A DNA stretch of 64,000 nucleotides from Candidatus Poribacteria bacterium (GTDB lineage Bacteria; Poribacteria; WGA-4E; WGA-3G): positions 1 to 64,000 of the forward strand of contig JAJDUH010000026.1 in NCBI GenBank assembly GCA_022826805.1. Reading direction: 5' to 3'. The translations under genes and the position numbers were made by a program. The notes beneath the pieces were generated by a model that searched no databases, was not told the DNA's origin, and saw only the letters and a list, made by a program, of their open reading frames with translations. Positions 9,151-17,823 of the stretch are shown in pieces. Positions within the stretch are counted from its first letter, which is position 1, and every line of letters starts with the position of its first letter.

Positions 9151-10179
9151 ATGCAAGCACCTAATTCTGAACCTTTCCGTGTCGGATTTCTGAACGTTGA
9201 CTCGTATTCGCACATGCCACTCTGGGCACCGCATATCAATCCGCGCCCAGGTGAAAAAGATACGCCTTTCACAGGCATGCGAATCACGCACTGCTGGGAT
9301 ATTGAATACGAGAAAGCACAAGCGGTCGCTGCACGCTACGGTTGCGAAGTTGTTAAGAATTTTGATGAGATGTTGGGAAAGGTAGACGGTGTGATCTCTG
9401 GAGGCTACTACAATCATCCGTGGAACCATATTCTCCATGAACCGTATCTTGAAGCTGGATTGCCGAATCTGATTAACCGCCCCTTTGCAAACTCCCTTGC
9501 GAAAGCGCAGCAGATGATTGAACTTGCAGAAAAGAACGGTGCAACGATCCTCGCGCCGTCAAGCCATGAACACAACGATGCAATCTCACGTGCCAAGGCG
9601 TGGGCAAGCGACAAGCAAATCGTTTGCTATACGGCGACCAATTCGTTTGACGACTATCCGACGCACGGGATTCACGGTGTTTACATGGTCTGCAAGGCGA
9701 TAGCGGAAGCGGGGAACAGCGTTGTGTCAGTGGGGTATCAAGCGGACAGTTGGCATAGCCCGCCCGGTGTGATTACGTTTGAGCATATTGACGGCGACGG
9801 TCGGCAATTCTATGGCACGCTCCATCAGGTAAGCGGTTCTTGGGGAACAGTGCAGATTCATACACAAGAAGCATACGGTGGTGAGAATTTTAAAATCTAC
9901 ACCGGCACGGGTTATCCATTCGACAAGACGGAGATTTGGGTGCCGACGATTTGGGCGTTCCAGCACATGGCACTCCACAACGAGATGCCGCAAACCTTTG
10001 CGCAGCTCTTACATAAAACGAATGTTTTCCTCGCAGGATGGAAATCGGTTCTGGAAAACGACGGCAAACCTGTGAAATTAACAGATGTCGCTGAAGATTG
10101 GGCAGCACCGGCTGAACTTCCGAATCATCCTGACCACGACACTGTGGCGTTATTTCGGAAAAAGTTCGGGGACGCTTGA
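9151..10179 (+). CDS. Gfo/Idh/MocA-like oxidoreductase, divergent nucleotide-binding motif
   Basis: A 342-residue protein with the Gfo/Idh/MocA layout: ITHCWDIEYEKAQAVAARYG and FDEMLGKVDGVISGGYYNHP form the Rossmann half, LEAGLPNLINRPFANSLAKA occupies the place of the usual EKP motif, and a beta-sheet domain follows. The glycine-rich loop is replaced by VGFLNVDSYSHMPLWAP and the catalytic Lys of EKP by Asn-Arg-Pro (NRP). Cofactor binding or catalysis may therefore be altered, or the protein may be non-catalytic. It follows a sugar isomerase and a canonical Gfo/Idh/MocA enzyme, and GGGAGAG precedes the ATG. Function in the same catabolic route is inferred. Confidence 0.75.
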   Translation: MQAPNSEPFRVGFLNVDSYSHMPLWAPHINPRPGEKDTPFTGMRITHCWDIEYEKAQAVAARYGCEVVKNFDEMLGKVDGVISGGYYNHPWNHILHEPYLEAGLPNLINRPFANSLAKAQQMIELAEKNGATILAPSSHEHNDAISRAKAWASDKQIVCYTATNSFDDYPTHGIHGVYMVCKAIAEAGNSVVSVGYQADSWHSPPGVITFEHIDGDGRQFYGTLHQVSGSWGTVQIHTQEAYGGENFKIYTGTGYPFDKTEIWVPTIWAFQHMALHNEMPQTFAQLLHKTNVFLAGWKSVLENDGKPVKLTDVAEDWAAPAELPNHPDHDTVALFRKKFGDA

Positions 10180-10307
10180 GTATAGCACTTTGGATAGGAG
10201 TACTGAGACAGAAAAACTTCAGGAAGGTTGTTTCTACAGCAGTTGTATAGTGGTGCAGAAATCGGTTAGTAAAATAGGTTTTGGCTTCTTGCTTGGCGAC
10301 GGCTTTT

Positions 10308-11825
10308 TTATATAACTAATTCTGTCTGTTTATCTGCGAAGTGACGCTCCGATTTGCGCGTCGATCGGACCCTCCATTCGCCTGGCAACCGGAGAATGGC
10401 ATTGATCATCTCCGGGTTCTCAAAGTATGTGTCATCTATTTGCCAAAATTGGAGACGCGGGTATCTCAATCCATTATGCTCAAAAGTGCCCATTGATGCT
10501 GCCTCTCGGCGCATGCCTGCTGTGACTGGCTCTATTGTGATAAAGATTCCGACCTTTGCCTCGTTCCGTTCCATTACGTGGCAGAAAGAGCGAACGCTTG
10601 TTAACGTAGGTTTGCCGGTCTTGACCTCAGCAATCACTCGTGCTTTCGTCTTTTCCATGCCGCGTGGTGTCCATACTGTAAAATGACCAACACCATCATA
10701 TCCACCATCACCGGTATCTCCTGTTGGCTTCAACCCCAGCTGTGTAACAGCCCAATTTGAAAAGTCGTGGTATTTCTTTTCATGACGCACCAGCTTTATG
10801 ACTTCCTGCATGTTCGTCGGATAGCCGTGAATCTCATAATCTCTTGTGGGTGTCAAGTTGTGCCGGTCCTCCAATCGTTGACGCATTGGATCTAACGCTA
10901 AGATTGTTAAGTCAATCCCTATCCACTGACGCTTGAGCGTATGGGCCGCATCAATCGTCGTACCACATCCGCAGAATGGATCCAGAACTACATCCCTTTC
11001 ATTGCTGGACGCTCTAATCATGCGCTCATAGAGGGCACGTGGCTTTTGTGTAGGATAGCCGAGACGTTCCTTAGCAGACGGCGCAATTACGCTTATCTCC
11101 CATACATCCCTGAGCGGCACTCCTTTAGATTCTTTATCCGTTATTTCAGAAGGTATACGTTTTCCATCCGGTGCGTAGGCACTCTTTATTTTTTTGTTGC
11201 CAAACCTTTTAAGGGTTGATGCTGGTTTGGGTTCATATAGTTGATTCCAAGTCGCGTTTGTGCCTTTTGAATAACGCAAGATAATATCGTGCATTCGTTG
11301 AAAGTTCGGGTGCTTTGCGGCCCAACGGCGATATGACCACACGATTTCATTCCGAAAAAATTCATTCCTGTTCCGGTTTTGCTGATCCCAGATAGCATCC
11401 ATAATCCCTTTGAGGTAGTGAGATGCAGTCGGATCGCAGTGAAGGTAAATAGTTCCATTTCTACTGAGAATGCGGTGCATTTCGGCAAGTCGCGGTCCCA
11501 TGAAGGCGAGATAAGCACGCATCGCGCCCTTGTTTCCAGACACAGAACGCTGAAGCACCAAGTCATAACCACGCAGGCACTCGTCAAGAACCTTATAGGT
11601 ATCCCAACTTAATGCAAGTTGTTGAATATCCGCTCGTGATTCTTCCGCGGCAGTGTCCCACGTCCAGATGTCGGTAAACGCCTTCCTTTGAGCGAGGGAG
11701 TCATCAAGAAACGCGTTGTAATCGCGACCGCTGTTAAACGGTGGGTCGGTACAGATAAGATCCACACAGGCATCGTCCATCGCTCGTAGGATTTCGAGGT
11801 TGTCTCCGAAATAGAGTTTATTCAT
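10308..11825 (-). CDS. DNA adenine/cytosine-N4 methyltransferase fused to a PD-(D/E)XK nuclease domain
   Basis: The protein has 505 residues. Residues 27-30 DPPF (in TDPPFNSGRDYNAF) are catalytic motif IV of an N6-adenine/N4-cytosine methyltransferase, and residues 282-290 DPFCGCGTT are the AdoMet-binding motif I. Motif IV before motif I indicates beta-class order with the target-recognition region between. After about residue 340 there is a separate Mrr-like nuclease module: Asp377 in GGYDGVG and Glu400-x-Lys402 in IAEVKTG form a PD-(D/E)XK site, then VMERNEAKVGIFIT. One chain thus carries modification and probable cleavage. I use the ATG at 11825 (GAGGGG 7 nt upstream), which overlaps the stop of the FRG gene by 8 nt, so the two are translationally coupled. 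The sequence specificity is unknown. Confidence 0.88.
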   Translation of the reverse strand: MNKLYFGDNLEILRAMDDACVDLICTDPPFNSGRDYNAFLDDSLAQRKAFTDIWTWDTAAEESRADIQQLALSWDTYKVLDECLRGYDLVLQRSVSGNKGAMRAYLAFMGPRLAEMHRILSRNGTIYLHCDPTASHYLKGIMDAIWDQQNRNRNEFFRNEIVWSYRRWAAKHPNFQRMHDIILRYSKGTNATWNQLYEPKPASTLKRFGNKKIKSAYAPDGKRIPSEITDKESKGVPLRDVWEISVIAPSAKERLGYPTQKPRALYERMIRASSNERDVVLDPFCGCGTTIDAAHTLKRQWIGIDLTILALDPMRQRLEDRHNLTPTRDYEIHGYPTNMQEVIKLVRHEKKYHDFSNWAVTQLGLKPTGDTGDGGYDGVGHFTVWTPRGMEKTKARVIAEVKTGKPTLTSVRSFCHVMERNEAKVGIFITIEPVTAGMRREAASMGTFEHNGLRYPRLQFWQIDDTYFENPEMINAILRLPGEWRVRSTRKSERHFADKQTELVI

Positions 11826-13182
11826 TTTGTTCCCCTCTTGCAGTGTGCTCATAAATTTCATCAAGGAACAATCCAATCTCATTTGCGAGTGCCCAATCGC
11901 TAGACTCTTCAGCCAACTGCAATGCTACTAGAAAATCTGCTTTCGCTTCACCTACGTCTCCAAGGCGAAGTTTCGCCTCCGCTCGATAGCCATATGCTTC
12001 TGCATAACCAAGGTTCTGGTCGATAAACTTATCAAGGTCAGAAACAGCAGATGAATATTGTCCTGTATAATGCTTTGCCCGTCCACGTTCATAGTACGCT
12101 TCTATATAATTGGGATCTTGGTCAATCGCCCTATCACAATAAGCAATAGCTTCAGAATAATTACCTTCTTGGAATTGCTCCTGCGCGAGTTCCTTACATT
12201 CATAGATACTGAGTCCTACGTATGATTCACTCACACCACGTAGAGAAGCGAATTTCTCAAAATCAGGAAAAAGCATCGCTTCAGTGATACCCGATACTTG
12301 TTCCAACTCAGTTTGAATATTTTCTTTTCTATCCACTAAGATAACGCACTCATCATCTGCCTCAAATTCGGGGCGTCCAAACAAGAAAATCGATTGTTGT
12401 GCAATAATGCGGTTGTTCTGCTGCCGAGGTTGCCAATAATACAGTGGAGAGGTTTCTTCGTCTTCGAGAAAATAATCAATGTCATTTTTTAGTATATCCG
12501 ATTTAACTTCTTTAAAATTGGGCAGCTGGTTATATACAGCAAAGACTTTACCGTTTGGAGGATTGTCGGAATCTTGCGAAGTTTTCGAATCTTGTCCACA
12601 AGCAAACCAGAGCGCAATTTGAGCACTATAACTAAAGTCTATTAGACAGGTAGCTGCGCCATGGTGCTGTAGTTCTGCGAGCATTTCCAATTCGCTAAGT
12701 TGTCGTCCATTTCTCTCGTCGTACCCTCGAAGGATTGTTTCATCAATCAAATCCTTATTAACTTGAAGAAATTTCAAAAAACTTCTGTCCTCTTCCTTCA
12801 GGCGGCGATAAGCGGATGCCTGTATGGGGTAAGTTTCATTCCGGATACCCCGAAATACGTATTTTCCAGGAGTGAATTTCTTTGCCCATTTCGTAAATCC
12901 ATTTAGCGTTTTAATAAACACTGACCAAAGACCGCGTTCTGGATTCTCAGCAAGTCTAGCTTTTTTCATTTTTAACAATGCGTGCACGACCGGATGCTGC
13001 GACTCCGCCTGCGAGGGATATCCACCACGCCCCTTATGGACCTCATCCACTTTCCTGATGATTACCTGCCTCCGAACAGTCTCCCCTTCAAATAGTTCCT
13101 GAATGAGTTCTTGTGCTATACTCGGCGTAAGATACTGTTTAAAATACTGATACTGGTCATTCATAATTAGTATTGGAACCAT
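11818..13182 (-). CDS. FRG-domain protein with C-terminal TPR repeats
   Basis: Residues about 85-200 form an FRG domain: the name-giving F-R-G in KYVFRGIRNETYPIQ, then LEMLAELQHHGAATCLIDF and ALWFACG, all family hallmarks. A spacer region follows, then about three tetratricopeptide repeats at the C-terminus (FQEGNYSEAIAYCDRAID, AYYERGRAKHYTGQYSSAV, AYGYRAEAKLRLGDV). FRG proteins are recurrent in phage-defence and mobile contexts but their activity is not established. The ATG at 13182 overlaps the stop of the small upstream gene (TGATG), and the 3' end overlaps the methyltransferase start, so the genes form a tight operon. An in-frame TTG one codon earlier and an ATG at 13164 are possible alternative starts. 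Confidence 0.87.
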   Translation of the reverse strand: MVPILIMNDQYQYFKQYLTPSIAQELIQELFEGETVRRQVIIRKVDEVHKGRGGYPSQAESQHPVVHALLKMKKARLAENPERGLWSVFIKTLNGFTKWAKKFTPGKYVFRGIRNETYPIQASAYRRLKEEDRSFLKFLQVNKDLIDETILRGYDERNGRQLSELEMLAELQHHGAATCLIDFSYSAQIALWFACGQDSKTSQDSDNPPNGKVFAVYNQLPNFKEVKSDILKNDIDYFLEDEETSPLYYWQPRQQNNRIIAQQSIFLFGRPEFEADDECVILVDRKENIQTELEQVSGITEAMLFPDFEKFASLRGVSESYVGLSIYECKELAQEQFQEGNYSEAIAYCDRAIDQDPNYIEAYYERGRAKHYTGQYSSAVSDLDKFIDQNLGYAEAYGYRAEAKLRLGDVGEAKADFLVALQLAEESSDWALANEIGLFLDEIYEHTARGEQNE

Positions 13183-13373
13183 CAATCTGTACTTTCCCGA
13201 TTCCCTTTCAATAACTCAACTGCTTGATTTAAAACATCACTGGAATGAAGAGTATCAGCAACTTTAAGAAAGGTTGTCTGAAAAGAGGCATTGTAATTGG
13301 CCTGATTAGCGAACTGCGAAGTGTCCGTGTTGTTCCTCTGCGGAAAGATCAAGCGTTTCCTCAGCTGCAGCAT
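13182..13373 (-). CDS. Small hypothetical protein (63 aa), first/second frame overlap
   Basis: A short open frame ending in TGA that overlaps the ATG of the FRG gene. The C-terminal 45 residues (SQFANQANYNASFQTTFLKV, then HSSDVLNQAVELLK) look protein-like and helical. It overlaps the preceding small gene by 68 nt in another frame, and the ATG at 13373 has no good ribosome binding site. It could be a separate gene, or the continuation of the upstream gene through a +1/-1 frameshift, either programmed or a sequence error. No function is assigned. Confidence 0.4.
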   Translation of the reverse strand: MLQLRKRLIFPQRNNTDTSQFANQANYNASFQTTFLKVADTLHSSDVLNQAVELLKGNRESTD

Positions 13374-13485
13374 CTTTTGCTAATTTTTGTAGAGATTCAT
13401 CTGACAAGCCTAAGAGATGATTAGGGTTTGGCTTACTCATGACGCGGTTTGCAATACGCATCGCCAAGTCGTTCGTGTTATACAT
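13306..13485 (-). CDS. Small hypothetical protein (59 aa) heading the FRG operon
   Basis: The ATG at 13485 is preceded by GGAGG at 9 nt and by a good promoter (13584-13612), so this is the first gene of the operon. The product has MYNTNDLAMRIANRVMSKP at its start, then LLGLSDESLQKLAKDAAAEE, a predicted helical and acidic protein without transmembrane segments. I recognise no family. Position at the head of an FRG/methyltransferase operon suggests a regulatory or accessory role, as inference only. The frame then ends while the overlapping frame continues with plausible coding sequence (see 13182-13373). Confidence 0.5.
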   Translation of the reverse strand: MYNTNDLAMRIANRVMSKPNPNHLLGLSDESLQKLAKDAAAEETLDLSAEEQHGHFAVR

Positions 13486-13583
13486 GTTTGAATTCCTCCA
13501 GTTCTTTATTCCCCTACGAAAATGAGGGGCAGAAACAGAAAGAGCCTTCGATTTGTAGTTGTGCCACCCAAACTGGCTTGAAT

Positions 13584-13612
13584 AGTGTATCATATAGGAG
13601 GGAAAAATGCAA
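13584..13612 (-). promoter_or_regulatory. Sigma70-type promoter of the FRG/methyltransferase operon
   Basis: On the minus strand TTGCAT (13607-13612) and TACACT (13584-13589) are separated by 17 nt. It lies about 100 nt upstream of the first ATG of the operon. The rest of the gene-free stretch 13486-13807 is AT-rich and holds nothing else that I can name. Confidence 0.6.
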
Positions 13613-13807
13613 GACGATTTCAGATTTCTCTATGGAGCATTTAATTTTTCAAAATTTTAGATTTTCGGTTCTACATTCTCCGCTGTGGGAACTACCTTGA
13701 TCGCGACTTTTTGGATAAATTCGACAAAAAACCTAACATTAAATAGCCCTGATGATTATGTAAAGTGTGTCTGCTCAAAAAAACCGGCGAATAATATCTT
13801 CGGGACA

Positions 13808-14710
13808 TCAGGTTAACGCAAACTGCCGATTCCAGTCGTGATATGACTTGGCAATACTCTCAGGATTGGTCCGACTCCGAGCGACGAAACCCGGCACACT
13901 CTCTCGCCCTGTAGGCAAACCGATTTGGCTGTAGCGCGTATCAACACTCCAGCGAACGGTATCCCCGCGGTTTGGAAGACCACGGTGTACGACGCGCTCA
14001 CTGGTTAGCAAGACATCACCTACATCAAGTTCGGCAGTAACGACGTCGCCGGGAGGTAGTTCTACATCGCTGATGCCTTTACCACCTGTATGTCCGGCGG
14101 TCTGATCTTGGAAGTTGTGATTAATCAGGTTGAAATGGTGTGAACCACGGATGACTTGCATACATCCATTTTCCTCATACGCCCGAACGAGTGGAAGCCA
14201 GACATTCACAACCAATGTATCCCCGGCTTCTTCGGGTATGAGATACGCCAAATCTTGATGCCAAGGGATGACTGTAATATCTTGGTGTGGCAATTTGGCA
14301 CGGAAATTAAACTGCGGATGCGCTAAGATTTCCTCACCGATGAGTGAGGCAACCACATCAAGGAGTGCAGGGGCTGTTCTGAGCGTGAACATTCCGGCGG
14401 TTCGGATTTTCTGATCGCGAAAATAATTGCTCCAAATCCAGTTCGGTTCAGAACAGGCATCTGATACGAGCGCGAGCCGCGTGTCAAACGGTGCGTCGTC
14501 ATAAGTATCCGATGGGTCCAGGATCCCGTGTTTGACTGCTGCCCGTGCACCGTCATCAACCAACTGCGATAACTCATCAATCAAAGGTTGAAGTGCTTGA
14601 TTTGGTAGCAAGTTTTGGACGAACAGGAAGCCGTCGTCGTGGAACTGCTGCTTCTGTTGCGGTGTAAGTCCGCTCTGTCGAGGTAATTCCGAATTGTATT
14701 GTGTAGTCAT
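13808..14710 (-). CDS. Phytanoyl-CoA dioxygenase (PhyH) family protein
   Basis: An Fe(II)/2-oxoglutarate-dependent oxygenase of 300 residues. The iron-binding facial triad is visible as His-x-Asp in IPWHQDLAYL and the distal His in ERVVHRGLPNRGDTVRW, where the following Arg would hold 2-oxoglutarate. The N-terminal LTPQQKQQFHDDGFLFVQNL is the classical PhyH entry. Substrates of this family in bacteria range from lipids to natural products, so none is assigned. I use the ATG at 14710; AGGAG lies rather far upstream (15 nt), so the start is moderately certain. The gene is monocistronic and co-oriented with the Gfo/Idh/MocA gene upstream. Confidence 0.9.
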   Translation of the reverse strand: MTTQYNSELPRQSGLTPQQKQQFHDDGFLFVQNLLPNQALQPLIDELSQLVDDGARAAVKHGILDPSDTYDDAPFDTRLALVSDACSEPNWIWSNYFRDQKIRTAGMFTLRTAPALLDVVASLIGEEILAHPQFNFRAKLPHQDITVIPWHQDLAYLIPEEAGDTLVVNVWLPLVRAYEENGCMQVIRGSHHFNLINHNFQDQTAGHTGGKGISDVELPPGDVVTAELDVGDVLLTSERVVHRGLPNRGDTVRWSVDTRYSQIGLPTGRESVPGFVARSRTNPESIAKSYHDWNRQFALT

Positions 14711-14842
14711 TTTTTTAATTATGTACTCCTGAGCCTGTAACACGCTTAACAAAAAGCGCGCAGCCCGTAAGCATAGCGGAGGGCGGATATACGGAAAGGC
14801 ACATGAATATCCTAACCCGCCTCACCGAACCGCAAGGAAAAA

Positions 14843-15892
14843 TTAAAAAATTGCAACGGCACTGCCAATTTCGCTGGATTTCATCGCAGCATCGAGCATC
14901 TGCATCAGCATTACCGCTTGTGAACCGGAATTGAGAGGCTCATCTTCTTCTCGGATCGCTCGGATGAATTCCCGTGCCTGAAGTGTTATCTCATTTGCCT
15001 TTTGCGCGGGCGCTTTGATCGGTTTGACCTTAACACCGTCGGGCGTACCAACCAACAACTTTCCGCTTTCAAGTCCTGCCTTTGTGCCATAGAGATGAAA
15101 CTCCTGCGTCTCGCTCTTGACGAGATCGCTTCCGGCTGCAGGCGTGTGTCGATTTGTGGTATTCAGGGAAAATGCGACAGCAAAGTGTAAGGTACATCCA
15201 TTTTCAAATCGGACAAACCCACATGCGGCATCATCGGCGGTATAAGTTTGTTCAGGGGGTGTAAGATGTGAGAAGGTGCAGTATAGTCCAGCCATCACCT
15301 CTGTAGGACGTGGGCACCCCATCATAAACCAGACATTGTCAATGGCGTGAATTCCGAGATCGAGCAGCACACCGCCACCCTGCGCTTTATCGTGCCGCCA
15401 TCCGCGCGCAGAACACCATCGTGTGCGTATCCACCGAGTTTCAGCGTAGTATACATCGCCGAGTTCCCCTACTTTCACAAGTCTACGCCCCTCCATCAAC
15501 TGGGAGGTAAAACGCGATTGTCGGACGAACATATAGGTGAGACCTTTGCTTTCGGCGAGTTGTGTGACGGGTATCAATTCGGCTGCATCATTTGAGGGCG
15601 GTTTTTCACAGAGGACGTGCATCCCAAGCTCGATTGCCTCTTGTGAGACGGGGGCGTGCATCCACGTCGGAAGTCCAATGCAAACTGCGTCTAAATCGCA
15701 GGCATCAAACATCTGTCGATAATCGTCAAAAATACGGACACCTTTAATTCCGTCCAAGACTCTTTTCCTGCGAGTTGGGTCTGGGTCAGCAAGCGCGACG
15801 AGTTGGACATTCGGTTCTGCGGCGAGAATAGCGGTTGTGCTGCCGATCGTTCCTCCGAGACCGATGATTCCGACTTTGATTGGGTCCTTCAT
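14843..15892 (-). CDS. Gfo/Idh/MocA family oxidoreductase
   Basis: 349 residues. The Rossmann fingerprint VGIIGLGGTIGSTTA is followed by VALADPDPTRR, and the catalytic-lysine motif is GMHVLCEKPPSND. The C-terminal domain has GGGVLLDLGIHAIDNVWF, containing the conserved Asp and His. It is an NAD(P)-dependent sugar or cyclitol dehydrogenase of unknown substrate. Start at ATG 15892, seven bases after GGAG; the two codons upstream (GTG TGT) would leave too little room for the ribosome binding site. Confidence 0.9.
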   Translation of the reverse strand: MKDPIKVGIIGLGGTIGSTTAILAAEPNVQLVALADPDPTRRKRVLDGIKGVRIFDDYRQMFDACDLDAVCIGLPTWMHAPVSQEAIELGMHVLCEKPPSNDAAELIPVTQLAESKGLTYMFVRQSRFTSQLMEGRRLVKVGELGDVYYAETRWIRTRWCSARGWRHDKAQGGGVLLDLGIHAIDNVWFMMGCPRPTEVMAGLYCTFSHLTPPEQTYTADDAACGFVRFENGCTLHFAVAFSLNTTNRHTPAAGSDLVKSETQEFHLYGTKAGLESGKLLVGTPDGVKVKPIKAPAQKANEITLQAREFIRAIREEDEPLNSGSQAVMLMQMLDAAMKSSEIGSAVAIF

Positions 15893-16136
15893 ACACACTC
15901 TCCATTTGCGTTAGATTTAAAGTGTTTGAACCCAACGTTGGCATGTGGATTCAAATAGGACTCTTTAGTTTTCAGTTTTGATTTTGGTTTTCGTTTAGAG
16001 ATGTTAACGTTTTTTCGCAGGATCGCGAACATGAAGAAACACCCAAGCAAAAACACTCGCTCCTACAGAAGAAAATATACACATATACAAAGTGAATATG
16101 TAAAACTAAATGCCCCTGGGATTCAACCAAAAAGGC

Positions 16137-16165
16137 TTGACATTTCTTAGGTCGTGCGATAAGGT
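16137..16165 (+). promoter_or_regulatory. Sigma70-type promoter of the secreted GATase-like gene
   Basis: TTGACA (16137-16142), 17-nt spacer, TAAGGT (16160-16165). The start of transcription would leave a leader of about 115 nt before the ATG at 16289. In the gene-free stretch 15893-16288 this is the only clear signal, apart from a short TTTAGTTTTCAGTTTT heptamer-like run near 15965. Confidence 0.6.
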
Positions 16166-16288
16166 GTACTCAGTCAAGTTTAATCTGAGATTCGTTAAAT
16201 TGTGAGAATTTGCGACGCGCTTACTAAGGTTACAAGCGACTATGCCCAAATGCTTTATTTTTTCAAAGTAAAATCCAAAAGGAGGAAA

Positions 16289-17026
16289 ATGCTTCTTATG
16301 TATCACTACTTTTTCTTACTAATTCTCGTGGTACTACTTGCTGCAGGCACGGTTATCGCTGAGGGCGAAAAATTGTTGCTCGTTGGCTCTGGTGAACCCG
16401 ATCCGAAGGACATTTTGCTCGTAGACTACCTTGAGGAGTGGGGTTATGAAATTGAACTTCGCGAGCACTTGGCGAAGCATCCAGGCAATCTCGCAGGTAT
16501 TGATTTTGTTTTTATTTCAGAATCTACTTCCAGTGCCAACATTCTCGACGCTTACGAAGATTCAGCCATCCCAGTCATCAATGCAGAGACATGGACCTAC
16601 GACGATATGGGTTTCGCACCAGATGGAACGTTCAACTCGGATGCAGGTGACGACTTAACCATCGTCAACAGCGACCACCCAATCACCGAGGGTTTCAAGG
16701 ATAAAATCACAGTCAGCAAACCTGCAGCATCCCTCATGACGTGTAGTGGATTTGAAGGTGACGTTGATATATTAGCCGTGCGTGCCGATAATGACGATCT
16801 CGTCGCCATTTCTGTCTACGAAAAAGGTGCGAAAACAATGAAAGGCACCACAAAAGCGATACACGTCAACATCTTCCCGCATTCAACCGGTTGGCAAATG
16901 GTGACAGACGACGGTTGGGAACTGATCCACCGTGCAATCCTTTACGCCTTAGGTCAGATTCCATTTGATGTTGCTCCAGAAGATAAACTCGCAGCGACTT
17001 GGGGGCAAATCAAAAAGTGGCGTTAG
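16289..17026 (+). CDS. Secreted GATase-like (ThuA-like) protein with C-terminal KLAATWG tag
   Basis: AAGGAGG precedes two ATGs (16289 and 16298), and I use the first. The N-terminus is a signal peptide (hydrophobic run FFLLILVVLLAAGTVIA, cleavage near A-E). The mature part (LLLVGSGEPDPKDILLVDYL, then GIDFVFISESTSSANI, HPITEGF and the late HSTGWQMVTDDGWELIHRAI) has the flavodoxin-like fold of class I glutamine-amidotransferase/ThuA-like proteins, but I see no catalytic Cys-His pair in the usual place, so a binding role is likely. The last residues, PEDKLAATWGQIKKWR, match the C-termini of three other secreted proteins in the window. Periplasmic or surface location is inferred. Confidence 0.75.
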   Translation: MLLMYHYFFLLILVVLLAAGTVIAEGEKLLLVGSGEPDPKDILLVDYLEEWGYEIELREHLAKHPGNLAGIDFVFISESTSSANILDAYEDSAIPVINAETWTYDDMGFAPDGTFNSDAGDDLTIVNSDHPITEGFKDKITVSKPAASLMTCSGFEGDVDILAVRADNDDLVAISVYEKGAKTMKGTTKAIHVNIFPHSTGWQMVTDDGWELIHRAILYALGQIPFDVAPEDKLAATWGQIKKWR

Positions 17027-17037
17027 ATTTATTTTAG

Positions 17038-17063
17038 TGGCGAGGTCTCTGTGCCTCGCCCTA
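17038..17063. repeat. GGCGAGG/CCTCGCC hairpin between convergent genes
   Basis: GGCGAGG (17039-17045) pairs with CCTCGCC (17054-17060), followed by CTAC. It fills the 34-nt gap between the GATase-like gene and nagB and may serve as a transcription barrier for both, although there is no T-tract. Member of the GCGAGG repeat family. Confidence 0.55.
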
Positions 17064-17792
17064 CAACAAGGATGCCGAGCGTGCGTCCAGAAACACCGAG
17101 CAGTCCGAGTGGGTCTGTAAGATTGAAGCGGGGTGCATCGGCGTTATCTCACCGTGTAAACAATTACGTACTGCCTCCGCTTTCCGTTCATCTGGCACAG
17201 TGCAGACAATCGTCTGTGCTTTCAGGATCTGGCGGATGGACATCGAAATCGCTTGGGTCGGCACGTCATCAAGTCCGTTGAACCATCCTTCACCTACCTG
17301 CTGGAGACGACACGCCTCATCTAACTCAACAAGGATATAGGGATCTTCTGTATCGAAATCCGCCGGTGGATCGTTGAAGGCGAGGTGTCCGTTCTCACCA
17401 ATACCGACGAACGCCACATCGATTTGATGTTGCGAAATAATCTGATTGAGTCGGTCACATTCGGCTTGGGCTTCGTCTGCTTCCCCATCCAGAAAGTGGA
17501 CTGTTCCGGGATGAACGACGTCCACAAGGCGTTCTCGGAGATACTTGCGAAAACTGGCGGGATGCGTCTCAGGAATGCCGATGTACTCGTCGAGATGGAA
17601 CATCGTTGTGTTGCTCCAGTCGATTGTCTCGTCAGCAGTGAGTGCAGCCAGGAAATCAAATTGGGACGCGCCGGTGGCAACGATGAAGCTGGTATGTCCG
17701 TTGGCATCCAATGCTTGGCGAAGTTTTCTACTTGCGAGGTGCGCTGCGGCTTCACTGGTTTCACGCTTGGTTGTTGCTTTAAAAATATTCAT
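17061..17792 (-). CDS. nagB: Glucosamine-6-phosphate deaminase
   Basis: Converts glucosamine 6-phosphate to fructose 6-phosphate and ammonia, the step that feeds amino sugars into glycolysis. Family signatures are present: [18 protein letters not shown] holds the catalytic Asp and substrate-binding region, and [15 protein letters not shown] holds the active-site His and the lid motif. At 243 residues it is close to the family norm (240-260). I use the ATG at 17792 (MNIFKATTK); an extension to 17810 adds six residues not seen in the family. There is no strong ribosome binding site. No other nag genes are adjacent. Confidence 0.92.
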   Translation of the reverse strand: MNIFKATTKRETSEAAAHLASRKLRQALDANGHTSFIVATGASQFDFLAALTADETIDWSNTTMFHLDEYIGIPETHPASFRKYLRERLVDVVHPGTVHFLDGEADEAQAECDRLNQIISQHQIDVAFVGIGENGHLAFNDPPADFDTEDPYILVELDEACRLQQVGEGWFNGLDDVPTQAISMSIRQILKAQTIVCTVPDERKAEAVRNCLHGEITPMHPASILQTHSDCSVFLDARSASLL

Positions 17793-17823
17793 TTTTTTGT
17801 TACGGCACAACGGCGTATGCCTA

